Shown piece after piece: positions 15,901-24,185 of a stretch of DNA of 64,000 nt (the first letter of the stretch is position 1; every line of letters begins with the position of its first letter). The position numbers and the translations under genes are program-made. The DNA is taken from contig NZ_CP064295.1 of NCBI RefSeq assembly GCF_015476115.1, positions 2,288,001 through 2,352,000 on the forward strand, read 5' to 3'. Origin of the DNA: Aegicerativicinus sediminis. GTDB taxonomy: Bacteria; Bacteroidota; Bacteroidia; Flavobacteriales; Flavobacteriaceae. The notes beneath the pieces are model-generated. The model did not search any database, was not told where the DNA came from, and was given only the letters and a program-made list of their open reading frames with translations.

Positions 15901-16864
15901 AGGCCAAATATCAAATTTTATAGAGAAGTATTATTTGCACTTCAACGCTGCGGCATTGGTTGATGCTGCTAAAGCATATGAACAACAGCTGGAGAATGGT
16001 GCTAAAATGTTGGTTTCCTTGGCAGGAGCTATGAGTACTGCTGAACTGGGTAAAATCTTTGCCGAAATGATCCGAAAGGATAAAGTGCAAATTGTTTCTT
16101 GTACAGGAGCCAATTTAGAAGAAGATATTATGAATTTGGTCGCCCATTCTCATTACGAAAGGGTGCCACATTATAGAGATTTAACACCTCAGGAGGAGTG
16201 GGATTTGTTGGAACGTGGCCTTAATAGGGTTACAGATACCTGTATCCCAGAGGAAGAGGCTTTCCGAAGATTGCAAGAGCATATCTATAAAATTTGGAAA
16301 GAGGCTGACGATAAAGGAGAACGCTATTTCCCTCATGAATTCATGTATAAAATGCTGCTCTCAGGCGTATTGGAAGAATATTATGAAATTGATTTGAAGG
16401 ATTCTTGGATGTATGCTGCGGCGGAGAAGAATTTGCCGATGGTGGTTCCTGGTTGGGAAGATAGTACCATGGGGAATATTTTTGCTAGCTATGTTATTAA
16501 GGGAGAATTGAAAGCTACCACTATGAAATCTGGTATTGAATACATGACCTTTTTAGCAGATTGGTATACTTCCAATTCAGGAAATGGTATAGGATTTTTT
16601 CAAATAGGAGGTGGTATTGCAGGAGATTTTCCAATCTGTGTCGTGCCAATGTTATACCAAGACCTTGAAAGAGAAGATACTCCATTTTGGAGTTATTTCT
16701 GTCAAATTAGCGATTCCACAACCAGTTATGGTTCCTATTCGGGGGCTATACCAAACGAAAAGATTACTTGGGGCAAATTAGGAATCGATACCCCAAAATT
16801 TATTGTAGAAAGTGATGCAACTATCGTTGCGCCTCTTATATTTGCGTACCTATTAGATATGTAA
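15887..16864 (+). CDS. Deoxyhypusine-synthase-like protein (probable polyamine enzyme)
   Basis: This 325-residue protein of the deoxyhypusine synthase family binds NAD and transfers an aminobutyl group. Motifs visible are ISNFIEKYYLHFNAAALVDA, LAGAMSTAELG, VSCTGANLEEDIMNLVAH, and FFQIGGGIAGDFPICVVPM (NAD/Gly-rich). The catalytic Lys sits in KITWGKLGID, equivalent to the Lys of the eukaryotic WGK motif. Bacteria have no eIF5A, so a polyamine acceptor is more likely; homospermidine synthesis has been proposed for bacterial members. The ATG at 15887 is chosen over a GTG at 15881. Both overlap the agmatinase end, so coupling is tight. Confidence 0.85.
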   Translation: MTTSKGQISNFIEKYYLHFNAAALVDAAKAYEQQLENGAKMLVSLAGAMSTAELGKIFAEMIRKDKVQIVSCTGANLEEDIMNLVAHSHYERVPHYRDLTPQEEWDLLERGLNRVTDTCIPEEEAFRRLQEHIYKIWKEADDKGERYFPHEFMYKMLLSGVLEEYYEIDLKDSWMYAAAEKNLPMVVPGWEDSTMGNIFASYVIKGELKATTMKSGIEYMTFLADWYTSNSGNGIGFFQIGGGIAGDFPICVVPMLYQDLEREDTPFWSYFCQISDSTTSYGSYSGAIPNEKITWGKLGIDTPKFIVESDATIVAPLIFAYLLDM

Positions 16865-16869
16865 TTTTT

Positions 16870-17193
16870 ATGAAGGACAATTTAAAACGCGTTATTGTTG
16901 ATTACAAAAAACTGACCCCAGAAATACTGGCGTTGTTGGTTGAGAAATATCCTGATGGATATGACGACGACCAAATTATTTCCTTCAGGAATGCGAAAAA
17001 CGAATGGATTGAAGCCGTTGAGGTATCTACTGATGACACCAAGTATTTGGTTAAAGTGAGTACCAAGCTTCAAGTAACAATGGAGAATTATGATGAGGAA
17101 GACTATGCCGATTACGACAGTGATGATCCAGACGCCATTCAAGCTCCTGATATGGACCCAGAAGATGATATGGGCGAAGAGGACGAAGATTAA
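16870..17193 (+). CDS. Hypothetical small acidic protein
   Basis: This is a 107-residue protein. The first 70 residues form a compact region (LKRVIVDYKKLTPEILALLV, KNEWIEAVEVSTDDTKYLVKV). The last 35 are almost all Asp/Glu and end EDDMGEEDED. It has no signal or membrane segment. Flavobacteria often carry such a gene here, but I know no function. It starts 5 bp after the DHS-like stop, so it belongs to the polyamine operon. The acidic tail recalls that of the agmatinase two genes upstream. Confidence 0.7.
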   Translation: MKDNLKRVIVDYKKLTPEILALLVEKYPDGYDDDQIISFRNAKNEWIEAVEVSTDDTKYLVKVSTKLQVTMENYDEEDYADYDSDDPDAIQAPDMDPEDDMGEEDED

Positions 17194-17234
17194 ACTTTGT
17201 TGTAAATTTTAAACTCCATCAAAATTTTAGGACT

Positions 17235-17651
17235 ATGGCCTCAAAATTTCACTTGGCCTTACCCTGTCTTAGCATAAGCAAGGTTCGGAAATTTTACGTA
17301 GATGGTCTTGGCGCCAAAGAAGGACGATCCGCCCAAAATTGGATAGATATAGACCTTTTTGGTAACCAAATGACCTTTACTAAGTCTGGCCCGTTTAATT
17401 TTGAAAGTAAAAGCTACTCCTTTAATGGAGAAATATTGCCATCCTTCCATTTTGGAATAATTCTGGAAAGGGAGGATTGGCTAAATTTAAAACATACGGT
17501 TACGGTTAATAAAATTCCACTTAAGTCTGAGATTCAATTTTTAAATGGTAAAAAGGGTGAACATGAATCTTTTTTTATTGAGGATCCAAATGGCTTTACG
17601 GTTGAATTTAAATGCTTTACTCAAACAGATCAGGTTTTCACCAAGGCTTAA
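17235..17651 (+). CDS. VOC (glyoxalase/dioxygenase-fold) family protein
   Basis: This is a 138-residue protein with the vicinal oxygen chelate pattern. HLALPCLSISKVRKFYVDGLG opens the first module, and the second ends in FFIEDPNGFTVEFKCF. His6, His72 in FHFGI and Glu127 in VEFKCF are plausible metal ligands. The substrate is unknown. It lies 41 bp after the acidic protein and runs tail-to-tail into the mannosyltransferase-like gene with a 14-bp overlap. Confidence 0.82.
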   Translation: MASKFHLALPCLSISKVRKFYVDGLGAKEGRSAQNWIDIDLFGNQMTFTKSGPFNFESKSYSFNGEILPSFHFGIILEREDWLNLKHTVTVNKIPLKSEIQFLNGKKGEHESFFIEDPNGFTVEFKCFTQTDQVFTKA

Positions 17652-19008
17652 CCCAATTAAAATTTTCTTTTCTATTTCTAATTTCAGAGTAGAAATATCC
17701 AAAAACTACCAAGTATTCTATTGCCAAAACCCATGGGTTTTCTTGATAATTTGGATTGGCATAGGCAGTATAGCTGAGAACAATCATCAAACTCCAAACA
17801 ATAGGGAATCTAAAGGTTGTAAAAATACTTATGCCTATAAGGGTTATTAAATACCATGGATGTACTGTTGTGGAAAGAAATAGATATGAGCCCAATGCCA
17901 AAACCATTGATAATAAAAGTGATTTTATTGTTTCGTTTTTTTTGAATATCACTAAGGCAAAAATAATTCCCAATACTAAAATTGCCAGTAGTTTTCCTAT
18001 GAATGCGATTTGATTGTAACCACTTACTAAAAAACCAATTTCCCTAAACAAATAGTAAATACTGGCGTTAAACTCAAACTTATTGAACCATAAGGCAACG
18101 GTGTTCGTATAATTTTCAATTAAGTTGTTGTTGATAAATGGGGTGAAGGTTAGTGCAGAAAAGAACAGGCCTAACAACACGAATTTTATGAATTTGGCCA
18201 AACCCTTAGTTGGGGATTGTTCATTATTTCGGAAATATTGATAATAAAGAGGCAAAAACATCAAGGGAATTAATTTTACTGAAATTGATATTGCTAGAAA
18301 AAGGGCAGAAAATTTCCAATTGCCTTTTTGTAAAAACCACAGAGATATCAATATAGCTAGCAGCATTACTCCTTCAAAATGGAGATTACCCGATAATTCA
18401 ATAACCACAAGTGGATTTAGAAAGTAAAGAAGAATCAACTCCTTTGATAAATTAAAGTGCTTGAGCAGTCTTGTTCCAATAACGACTACACCTATTTCAG
18501 CCAGAAATATGGTTAGTCGTAATACGATAACTGATCCTAGTAATGAACTTCCTCCAATTATTGCAGAAATCCAAAATAATAGCTGGTTGATAGGAGGATA
18601 GTTGCTATGATTGCCTGCACTTAACGGGCCCATGCCTTGGTGTAACTCTCGCCACTTTGGAAGGCTGACTTTTCCCACTTTTACTAATTCATCTGGAGTA
18701 TTGACAAATGGATTTATACCTTCAGCCACAAGATGGCCGTCCCAAATAAAACGATAAAAATCTTGGGACAGGTTTGGTAGTGCGAAAAGAAAGACCAATC
18801 GGAAAAGGACTCCCGCTGCTATGAGCAATTTCCAATTATGGCAACTGCAATTCAAAAAATAGAGGTATAAAAAAAACAGACCTACATAAAGTCCTAAAAG
18901 TTCTAAGGTATTTTCTCTTTCTAAATCATAGCCAAAACTTCCATATAAAAAGAGGGAAACAATAATGCCAAGTAAGAGAGGAAGATATTTTGAGGTATTA
19001 AAGTTCAT
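17638..19008 (-). CDS. Polytopic membrane glycosyltransferase (GT-C / mannosyltransferase-like)
   Basis: This 456-residue protein has roughly eleven membrane helices and a large periplasmic loop with LSQDFYRFIWDGHLVAEGINPF (about 80-101). The acidic residues there match the catalytic first loop of polyprenol-phosphate-sugar-dependent GT-C enzymes such as PIG-M/GT87-like mannosyltransferases. HSNYPPINQLLFW is another conserved patch. It should transfer a sugar from a lipid-linked donor on the periplasmic side. It overlaps the upstream GT2 gene by four bases and is last in a five-gene operon. Confidence 0.75.
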   Translation of the reverse strand: MNFNTSKYLPLLLGIIVSLFLYGSFGYDLERENTLELLGLYVGLFFLYLYFLNCSCHNWKLLIAAGVLFRLVFLFALPNLSQDFYRFIWDGHLVAEGINPFVNTPDELVKVGKVSLPKWRELHQGMGPLSAGNHSNYPPINQLLFWISAIIGGSSLLGSVIVLRLTIFLAEIGVVVIGTRLLKHFNLSKELILLYFLNPLVVIELSGNLHFEGVMLLAILISLWFLQKGNWKFSALFLAISISVKLIPLMFLPLYYQYFRNNEQSPTKGLAKFIKFVLLGLFFSALTFTPFINNNLIENYTNTVALWFNKFEFNASIYYLFREIGFLVSGYNQIAFIGKLLAILVLGIIFALVIFKKNETIKSLLLSMVLALGSYLFLSTTVHPWYLITLIGISIFTTFRFPIVWSLMIVLSYTAYANPNYQENPWVLAIEYLVVFGYFYSEIRNRKENFNWVKPW

Positions 19009-20492
19009 GCCTTAGAAAGCACGGATTTAATGAATACGTAAGCGAATCCCAAAAATAGCATAAGGTGGAACGGTAAAAAACCATAATCTCCGCCATCAGT
19101 GACTGTAAATGCACTGTAGAGCCCGAATCCAAAATAGAGCATCAATAAACCTTCAACAAAATGCCTAGGTTTAATACCCTTTTGAAGGTATTTGTTATTT
19201 TTCCAATTGTCCTTAATGGTCTTGACATTAAACTTTGGAGTTCTGATGAATTCACTTTTTTTCTTAAAATGACCTTCTAGAACGGCTACCGTATTGTGGA
19301 ATGAAAAACCCATAGCAATAGAGAAGAACACGAAGAACATAACCGTATACCTAAAAAAATCAGTCCACTTTTTCCCATATAAATTGCGGTACATATACCA
19401 ATAGCAGATGAAGAAAATAAGAGTAGTAACCACAAAGAAACTAGCTATGGTGAAATACCAGGTTAAGTCTGTACTTTGGTTTTTTATATATAAAATTGGA
19501 ATGCTTAACAAGGCAACAATCAAAATCCCGATAAACATACTACTGTTAAGCAGATGCATGTATCCGTGGAAAGTTGTTTTTTTGGCTAAAAATGAATTCC
19601 GCCACAACCGTTTCCTCATTTTTCCAAAAGTTTCCGCTCCCCCCTTATTCCAACGGAATTGCTGTGAACGGGCAGCACCTATAGTTATTGGCAACTCTGC
19701 AGGGGTTTCTACATTGGGGAGATATTTAAATTTCCAATTGTTGAGTTGGGCTCGATAACTTAAATCTAAATCTTCAGTGAGTGTATCGCTTTGCCAATTC
19801 CCTGAATCTATAATGCACGATTTACGCCAAATACCAGCGGTACCATTAAAATTGATAAAATGTCCTTTAAAATTTCTTCCTATCTGCTCTATAGTGAAAT
19901 GAGCATCTAGTGCAAAAGCCTGAGCTTTGGTAAGCATGGAGTAATCACGATTGATATGCCCCCACTTTGTTTGTACCACACCAATTTCAGGGTTCATAAA
20001 ATAAGGCAGTGTTTTAATAAGCCAGTCTGGTTGAGGTAAGAAATCGGCATCAAAAATTGCAATAAATTCTCCTTTAGAAGATTTGAGGCCATGTTTTAAG
20101 GCTCCTGCCTTAAAGCCCGTTCTGTCTTCTCTAGTAATATGATATATATTATGACCCTTTGCCGCCAATTCTGAAATTTTCATGGCAGCTATTTCCCTAC
20201 ATTCGTCCGTTGAATCGTCCAAAACCTGAATCTCTAATTTCTCGGTTGGATAATTCATCTGCACTATGTTTTCCAATAATCGATCTATGACGTACAGTTC
20301 ATTATAAATTGGTAATTGGATGGTTACAAATGGAATATTGTTAGGTTCGGAAATATCTAAATCGGGTAGGGTATTTTGTCTCTTTTTAGCCTTCAGGTAA
20401 TTAATGAGTAGGCTGAGTTGGGTTAGTGCATAAATAAAAATCATTAATAACCCCAAGGAATAAATTACTAAAACAATTATTTTCCAAATCAC
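19005..20492 (-). CDS. Cellulose-synthase-like family 2 glycosyltransferase
   Basis: This 495-residue processive-type GT2 has an N-terminal helix, a cytoplasmic catalytic domain (about 50-290) and four C-terminal helices. The sugar-nucleotide motifs are VLDDSTDEC (about 90), AIFDADFLPQPDW (about 146), TEDLDLSYRAQ (about 237) and the acceptor motif QQFRWNKG (QxxRW). Related enzymes make beta-glucans, glucomannans or glycolipids; ceramide glucosyltransferase-like activity is also possible. It overlaps both neighbours by four bases, so it is translationally coupled. Confidence 0.85.
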   Translation of the reverse strand: MIWKIIVLVIYSLGLLMIFIYALTQLSLLINYLKAKKRQNTLPDLDISEPNNIPFVTIQLPIYNELYVIDRLLENIVQMNYPTEKLEIQVLDDSTDECREIAAMKISELAAKGHNIYHITREDRTGFKAGALKHGLKSSKGEFIAIFDADFLPQPDWLIKTLPYFMNPEIGVVQTKWGHINRDYSMLTKAQAFALDAHFTIEQIGRNFKGHFINFNGTAGIWRKSCIIDSGNWQSDTLTEDLDLSYRAQLNNWKFKYLPNVETPAELPITIGAARSQQFRWNKGGAETFGKMRKRLWRNSFLAKKTTFHGYMHLLNSSMFIGILIVALLSIPILYIKNQSTDLTWYFTIASFFVVTTLIFFICYWYMYRNLYGKKWTDFFRYTVMFFVFFSIAMGFSFHNTVAVLEGHFKKKSEFIRTPKFNVKTIKDNWKNNKYLQKGIKPRHFVEGLLMLYFGFGLYSAFTVTDGGDYGFLPFHLMLFLGFAYVFIKSVLSKA

Positions 20493-21178
20493 TTCTTTAA
20501 TCCATATTTAATGATCCAACCAATTATTTTAATTCCGGCAAGTACACTCCCTTTTAATGTCCCAGAGACTTTAGAAATACCAATTCGGTTTCTATACCGC
20601 ACTGGAATTTCTATGTAATTAAGATTATGTCTTAATGCTTTTAATTGCATTTCTACCGTCCAGCCATAATTTTTGTCTTCCATTCCCAGCTCAAGTAATT
20701 TTTCGTATTTAATGGCACGAAAAGGGCCTAAATCGGTAAACTTTGCTCCATAAAATATTCGCATTAAAGTTGTGGCTAACCAATTCCCGAAAATTTGTTG
20801 AGGTGTCATAGAACCGTTTTCCCGTAGTCGACTATTTCTTGCTCCAATTACAAAATCCATATCTTTTTCCACGATTGGATTAATTAGTGGTACCAGATCC
20901 TCAGGGTAGTCGCTATAATCTCCATCCAAAAACACTACAATATCTGGCTTTTTAGACTGTTTGGCAAGATAATCCATCCCTTTTAGACATGCGTTGCCAT
21001 AGCCAGGGTTAGGTTCGTCTAGGACAATGGCTCCAGCTTGTTTTGCAACAATTGAAGTATTATCGCTAGAGTTGTTATTTATCACAATTACCTCTTCAAC
21101 CATGTTTGGAATGTCCTTAACCACTTTTCCAATGGAAGCCTCTTCATTATATGCAGGAATAATGACAGAAATAGTCAT
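20489..21178 (-). CDS. Family 2 glycosyltransferase, dolichol-phosphate-mannose-synthase-like
   Basis: This 229-residue GT2 lacks a C-terminal membrane pair. Motifs are ISVIIPAYNEEASIGKVV, VINNNSSDNTSIVA, VFLDGDYSDYPEDL (the DxD equivalent), FTDLGPFRAIKYEKL, and NLNYIEIPVRYRNRIGISKVSG. It resembles enzymes that charge polyprenyl phosphate with a hexose. That fits the neighbouring GT-C protein, which would need such a lipid-linked donor. It starts 16 bp after the ferredoxin-type gene stop. Confidence 0.83.
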   Translation of the reverse strand: MTISVIIPAYNEEASIGKVVKDIPNMVEEVIVINNNSSDNTSIVAKQAGAIVLDEPNPGYGNACLKGMDYLAKQSKKPDIVVFLDGDYSDYPEDLVPLINPIVEKDMDFVIGARNSRLRENGSMTPQQIFGNWLATTLMRIFYGAKFTDLGPFRAIKYEKLLELGMEDKNYGWTVEMQLKALRHNLNYIEIPVRYRNRIGISKVSGTLKGSVLAGIKIIGWIIKYGLKK

Positions 21179-21194
21179 AAGTGGTTAAACGGAT

Positions 21195-22784
21195 TTAATT
21201 GTTGTTTTCTTCCGCAAGAGTAATTAAATCTGGAGTATTTCCCAAAAGGACTTGGTTTGAATCGATCCTTCCCTTCATTGATCCATTTTCTAATTTTAAA
21301 ACACCTCTAGGGCACACAGCCGCACAAATACCACAACCAACACAACTTGAACGAACAATGTTTTCGCCTTTTTGGGCATAAGACCTAACATCAATTCCCA
21401 TTTCACAATAAGTAGAACAGTTTCCACATGAAATACATTGGCCTCCATTAGTGGTAATTCTGAATTTTGAAAATAAACGTTGTTGAAAGCCTAAAATTGC
21501 CGCCATGGGGCAGCCAAAACGACACCAAACGCGATTGCCAAAAATGGGATAAAATCCAGTGCCAATAACTCCGGAAAAAATCGAGCCGATTAGAAACCCA
21601 TAAGAGGAGCGCAGCGTTTCAGCATTGAACAAGAACAAATTGATACCGCTTAAAAAATGAATTAAAAAAAGCCCTGCAATTATTGAAAAATAAGCTATAC
21701 CTCCATATTTGGCATCCTTTTTTAATTCCTCTTTTTTATAGATAATTGCCCATAAAAATACCGCAGTCAAAAAAGCGAAGACCAGCATTAGAAATACATC
21801 TCGGTTTAGCCAATAGTCTTGGGAATCATCTCCCAAATAAGATGCTATTACTGCGGTAGTCATTAAAACCACAAAAACAAGAACACCGTGTACAACCCAA
21901 CGTTCAACCTTCCAAGCAAATAAGCTTTTATCACTTAAATGCCGAAAAGGATCTCCGGCAGTTTCAGCCAAACCGCCACAACCGCAGACCCATGAGCAAT
22001 ACCAGCGTTTACCATATTTGTAAGTTAAAATTGGTGTAATTATGAAAATCGATACAACCCCAAAAATTAATAGAAATAGCCCGATAGAACCACTATTGAT
22101 GAAGTCATTAATTCGGTATTGTTCAAAGTTGTAATAGTTTAGTGGCCATATATTTTTTAAATCGTAATAAGGTAGGCCACTGTTTAGTCTATACATTATT
22201 TCTGGCAGGAGAAAAGCAAATCCCAATTGAAAGAACATTACCGAAAAAGTCCTTAACTGCTGGTATCTATTATGTCTATATTTCTTCAAGAATTTATAGC
22301 CAAAAGCCAAGACAGCCAGAGTGTATAGTGTACCATAAACAAACCATTGGCTTGCAGGTTTACCGCTTAAAAATTCACTAAATGGATCGAACAAAGCAAT
22401 GAGCCCTGTATTTGGTTTTCCATCTACCCCCTGGCCCAAATAATCAGGGAAGAAATATAGTGCGATATAAAGTAAGGTAATAAGTATGGCTGAACACCAA
22501 GCCCATAAACCCTTAGCAGAAATAGATTTAAACCATACTCCATGGTTATGAATTCCTTCAAGACTTTTTTTATAGCTAGCTTTAGTAAACCAAATAATTC
22601 CTATTGATATAAGCAACATGGAACCTAGCCACCATCCTAAACGTGGTTGCAGGGTTTCATTGAATAAGGCAATAATTAGAATGAAAAGTCCAACTAATCC
22701 CAATCCAACAGCCAAGCGCTGCGCCGTATTCATGGGATAACGTTCCGGAGAATAAATTGCCATATTTTCTGAGGCCTTATGCAT
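21195..22784 (-). CDS. Membrane 4Fe-4S protein (NapH/NosR/CcoG-like)
   Basis: This 529-residue protein has about ten membrane helices and two C-terminal ferredoxin clusters. CISCGNCSTYCEMGID and CVGCGICAAVCPRGVL each have the CxxCxxCxxxC spacing (the last Cys followed by E or P). Further Cys motifs are WCSWVCGCGG and RVWCRFGCPM, as in NapH/NosR-type electron carriers. It likely moves electrons across or along the membrane. It overlaps the FAD oxidoreductase gene by eight bases, so the two probably form an electron-transfer pair. The substrate it reduces is unknown. Confidence 0.82.
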   Translation of the reverse strand: MHKASENMAIYSPERYPMNTAQRLAVGLGLVGLFILIIALFNETLQPRLGWWLGSMLLISIGIIWFTKASYKKSLEGIHNHGVWFKSISAKGLWAWCSAILITLLYIALYFFPDYLGQGVDGKPNTGLIALFDPFSEFLSGKPASQWFVYGTLYTLAVLAFGYKFLKKYRHNRYQQLRTFSVMFFQLGFAFLLPEIMYRLNSGLPYYDLKNIWPLNYYNFEQYRINDFINSGSIGLFLLIFGVVSIFIITPILTYKYGKRWYCSWVCGCGGLAETAGDPFRHLSDKSLFAWKVERWVVHGVLVFVVLMTTAVIASYLGDDSQDYWLNRDVFLMLVFAFLTAVFLWAIIYKKEELKKDAKYGGIAYFSIIAGLFLIHFLSGINLFLFNAETLRSSYGFLIGSIFSGVIGTGFYPIFGNRVWCRFGCPMAAILGFQQRLFSKFRITTNGGQCISCGNCSTYCEMGIDVRSYAQKGENIVRSSCVGCGICAAVCPRGVLKLENGSMKGRIDSNQVLLGNTPDLITLAEENNN

Positions 22785-24093
22785 TGGATAAGCTGACTTT
22801 ATTTTGCAATTGGTTCTTTAATTCATTTTGAATATTTAGGAGGCCATTTTTGTAAAATTCTGGATCGAAATTGGCAATGGACATATTTTCTATAATATAA
22901 TCCACAGTTCTTTTTTCATTCAGCCATTGATTAAAGATTTCATGCCTAAGCCTTATGCCAAAGGCGTTAATCCCCATAAATAGCGTGGTCTCATTTTGGT
23001 ATTCAATGGTAATACACTTGGTGTAATCTTTATTTTGCCAATGAAGATGGGTGTTTCCTTGTTTGGGTTTAGAAAATACCCAACCATAAGTTTGGTATTC
23101 GATTCTGAAAAATTTGGCCGAGTTAAACCAATGTCCTGGCTGGTGTACTGTTCTTTTACCGCAAATGGTTTTAGCTACCGTTTCACCCATAATTCGACCC
23201 GTATACCAAACAGCTTCAACTTCGGGTCGATGACCAATGGGGTGGCGATGTTGCGCGCAATCGCCAATCGCATAAACATCCTTAATATTTGTTTCCAAAC
23301 ATTCGTTTATTAGAACACCCTTTTCAGTTTCAATCTTTGAATTTTTTATAAACTCAATATTGGGTTTCACCCCAGCTGTTAGTCCGACTAAGTCACACGG
23401 AAGCGTTTCTCCTGATTCCTTTAAAACTACTCCTTTGACTTTGCCATTTTCATCAAGGAGAATTTCTTGCAGATTGGTGTTCAATCGCAAATCGATATGG
23501 TGGCGTTTTATTTCTTCATTAATAAGTTCGCTATCAGAATTTGGTAACACATTGTTCCAAAAGCTTTCTTCGCGTACTAAAAAGGTAACAGGAATATTTC
23601 TACTATGAAACATTTCTGCCAGTTCAATTCCTATTAGTCCGCCCCCTACAATTACTGCTCTTTTACAGATTTTATTATTTGGAGCATGGCTCTCTAAAGA
23701 ATCCAAATCCTGTTTGCTATAAAGTCCTTGAACTCCTTTGCCGTCTTGTCCTGGCCAACCAAATTTATTTGGTTTACTACCGGTAGCAATGATTAAAATA
23801 TCGTAGGAAATTTTGCCAGATTCAATTAATTGAAGGGATTTGTTGTCTGTATCTATTGTCTCTACATAATCCTGAATGAGCTCCAATCGATTTTTCTTCC
23901 AAAACCAATTTTCATAAGGTTGGGTGTGTTCAAACTTCATATGTCCCATATAGACATACATTAGGGCGGTACGTGAGAAGAAAAATTCGGTTTCTTTCGA
24001 AATTATGGTAATTTTATGGTTAGACAGTTTTCTAATATGTCTAGCTGCCGTAATTCCGGCAATACCATTTCCAATAATAACGATATGCTTCAT
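22777..24093 (-). CDS. NAD(P)/FAD-dependent oxidoreductase (rubredoxin-reductase/nitrite-reductase-like)
   Basis: This 438-residue pyridine-nucleotide-disulphide-type flavoprotein has FAD motif IIGNGIAGITAARHIR at the N-terminus, ILIATGSKPN, and the second Rossmann motif AVIVGGGLIGIELAEMFHSR. VYAIGDCAQHRHPIG closes the FAD site. There is no CxxxxC redox disulphide, so it is a ferredoxin/rubredoxin-reductase-type enzyme. It is first in the five-gene operon and overlaps the membrane Fe-S gene, its likely electron acceptor. Confidence 0.85.
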   Translation of the reverse strand: MKHIVIIGNGIAGITAARHIRKLSNHKITIISKETEFFFSRTALMYVYMGHMKFEHTQPYENWFWKKNRLELIQDYVETIDTDNKSLQLIESGKISYDILIIATGSKPNKFGWPGQDGKGVQGLYSKQDLDSLESHAPNNKICKRAVIVGGGLIGIELAEMFHSRNIPVTFLVREESFWNNVLPNSDSELINEEIKRHHIDLRLNTNLQEILLDENGKVKGVVLKESGETLPCDLVGLTAGVKPNIEFIKNSKIETEKGVLINECLETNIKDVYAIGDCAQHRHPIGHRPEVEAVWYTGRIMGETVAKTICGKRTVHQPGHWFNSAKFFRIEYQTYGWVFSKPKQGNTHLHWQNKDYTKCITIEYQNETTLFMGINAFGIRLRHEIFNQWLNEKRTVDYIIENMSIANFDPEFYKNGLLNIQNELKNQLQNKVSLSNA

Positions 24094-24121
24094 TCAGAGT
24101 ACACTGCAATCCAAATTAAAG

Positions 24122-24136
24122 GCTTAGGGCCTAAGC
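24122..24136. promoter_or_regulatory. Perfect 15-bp palindrome in a divergent intergenic region
   Basis: GCTTAGG-G-CCTAAGC lies between the FAD oxidoreductase start (24093) and the GH113-like start (24186). A perfect dyad in a 92-bp divergent gap is a plausible operator. It is 28 bp upstream of the minus-strand gene. Confidence 0.35.
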
Positions 24137-24185
24137 AATTTTTGGACTTTTTGTTGAAGTTAAATTTAAGGATTTCAAAAAAAGT

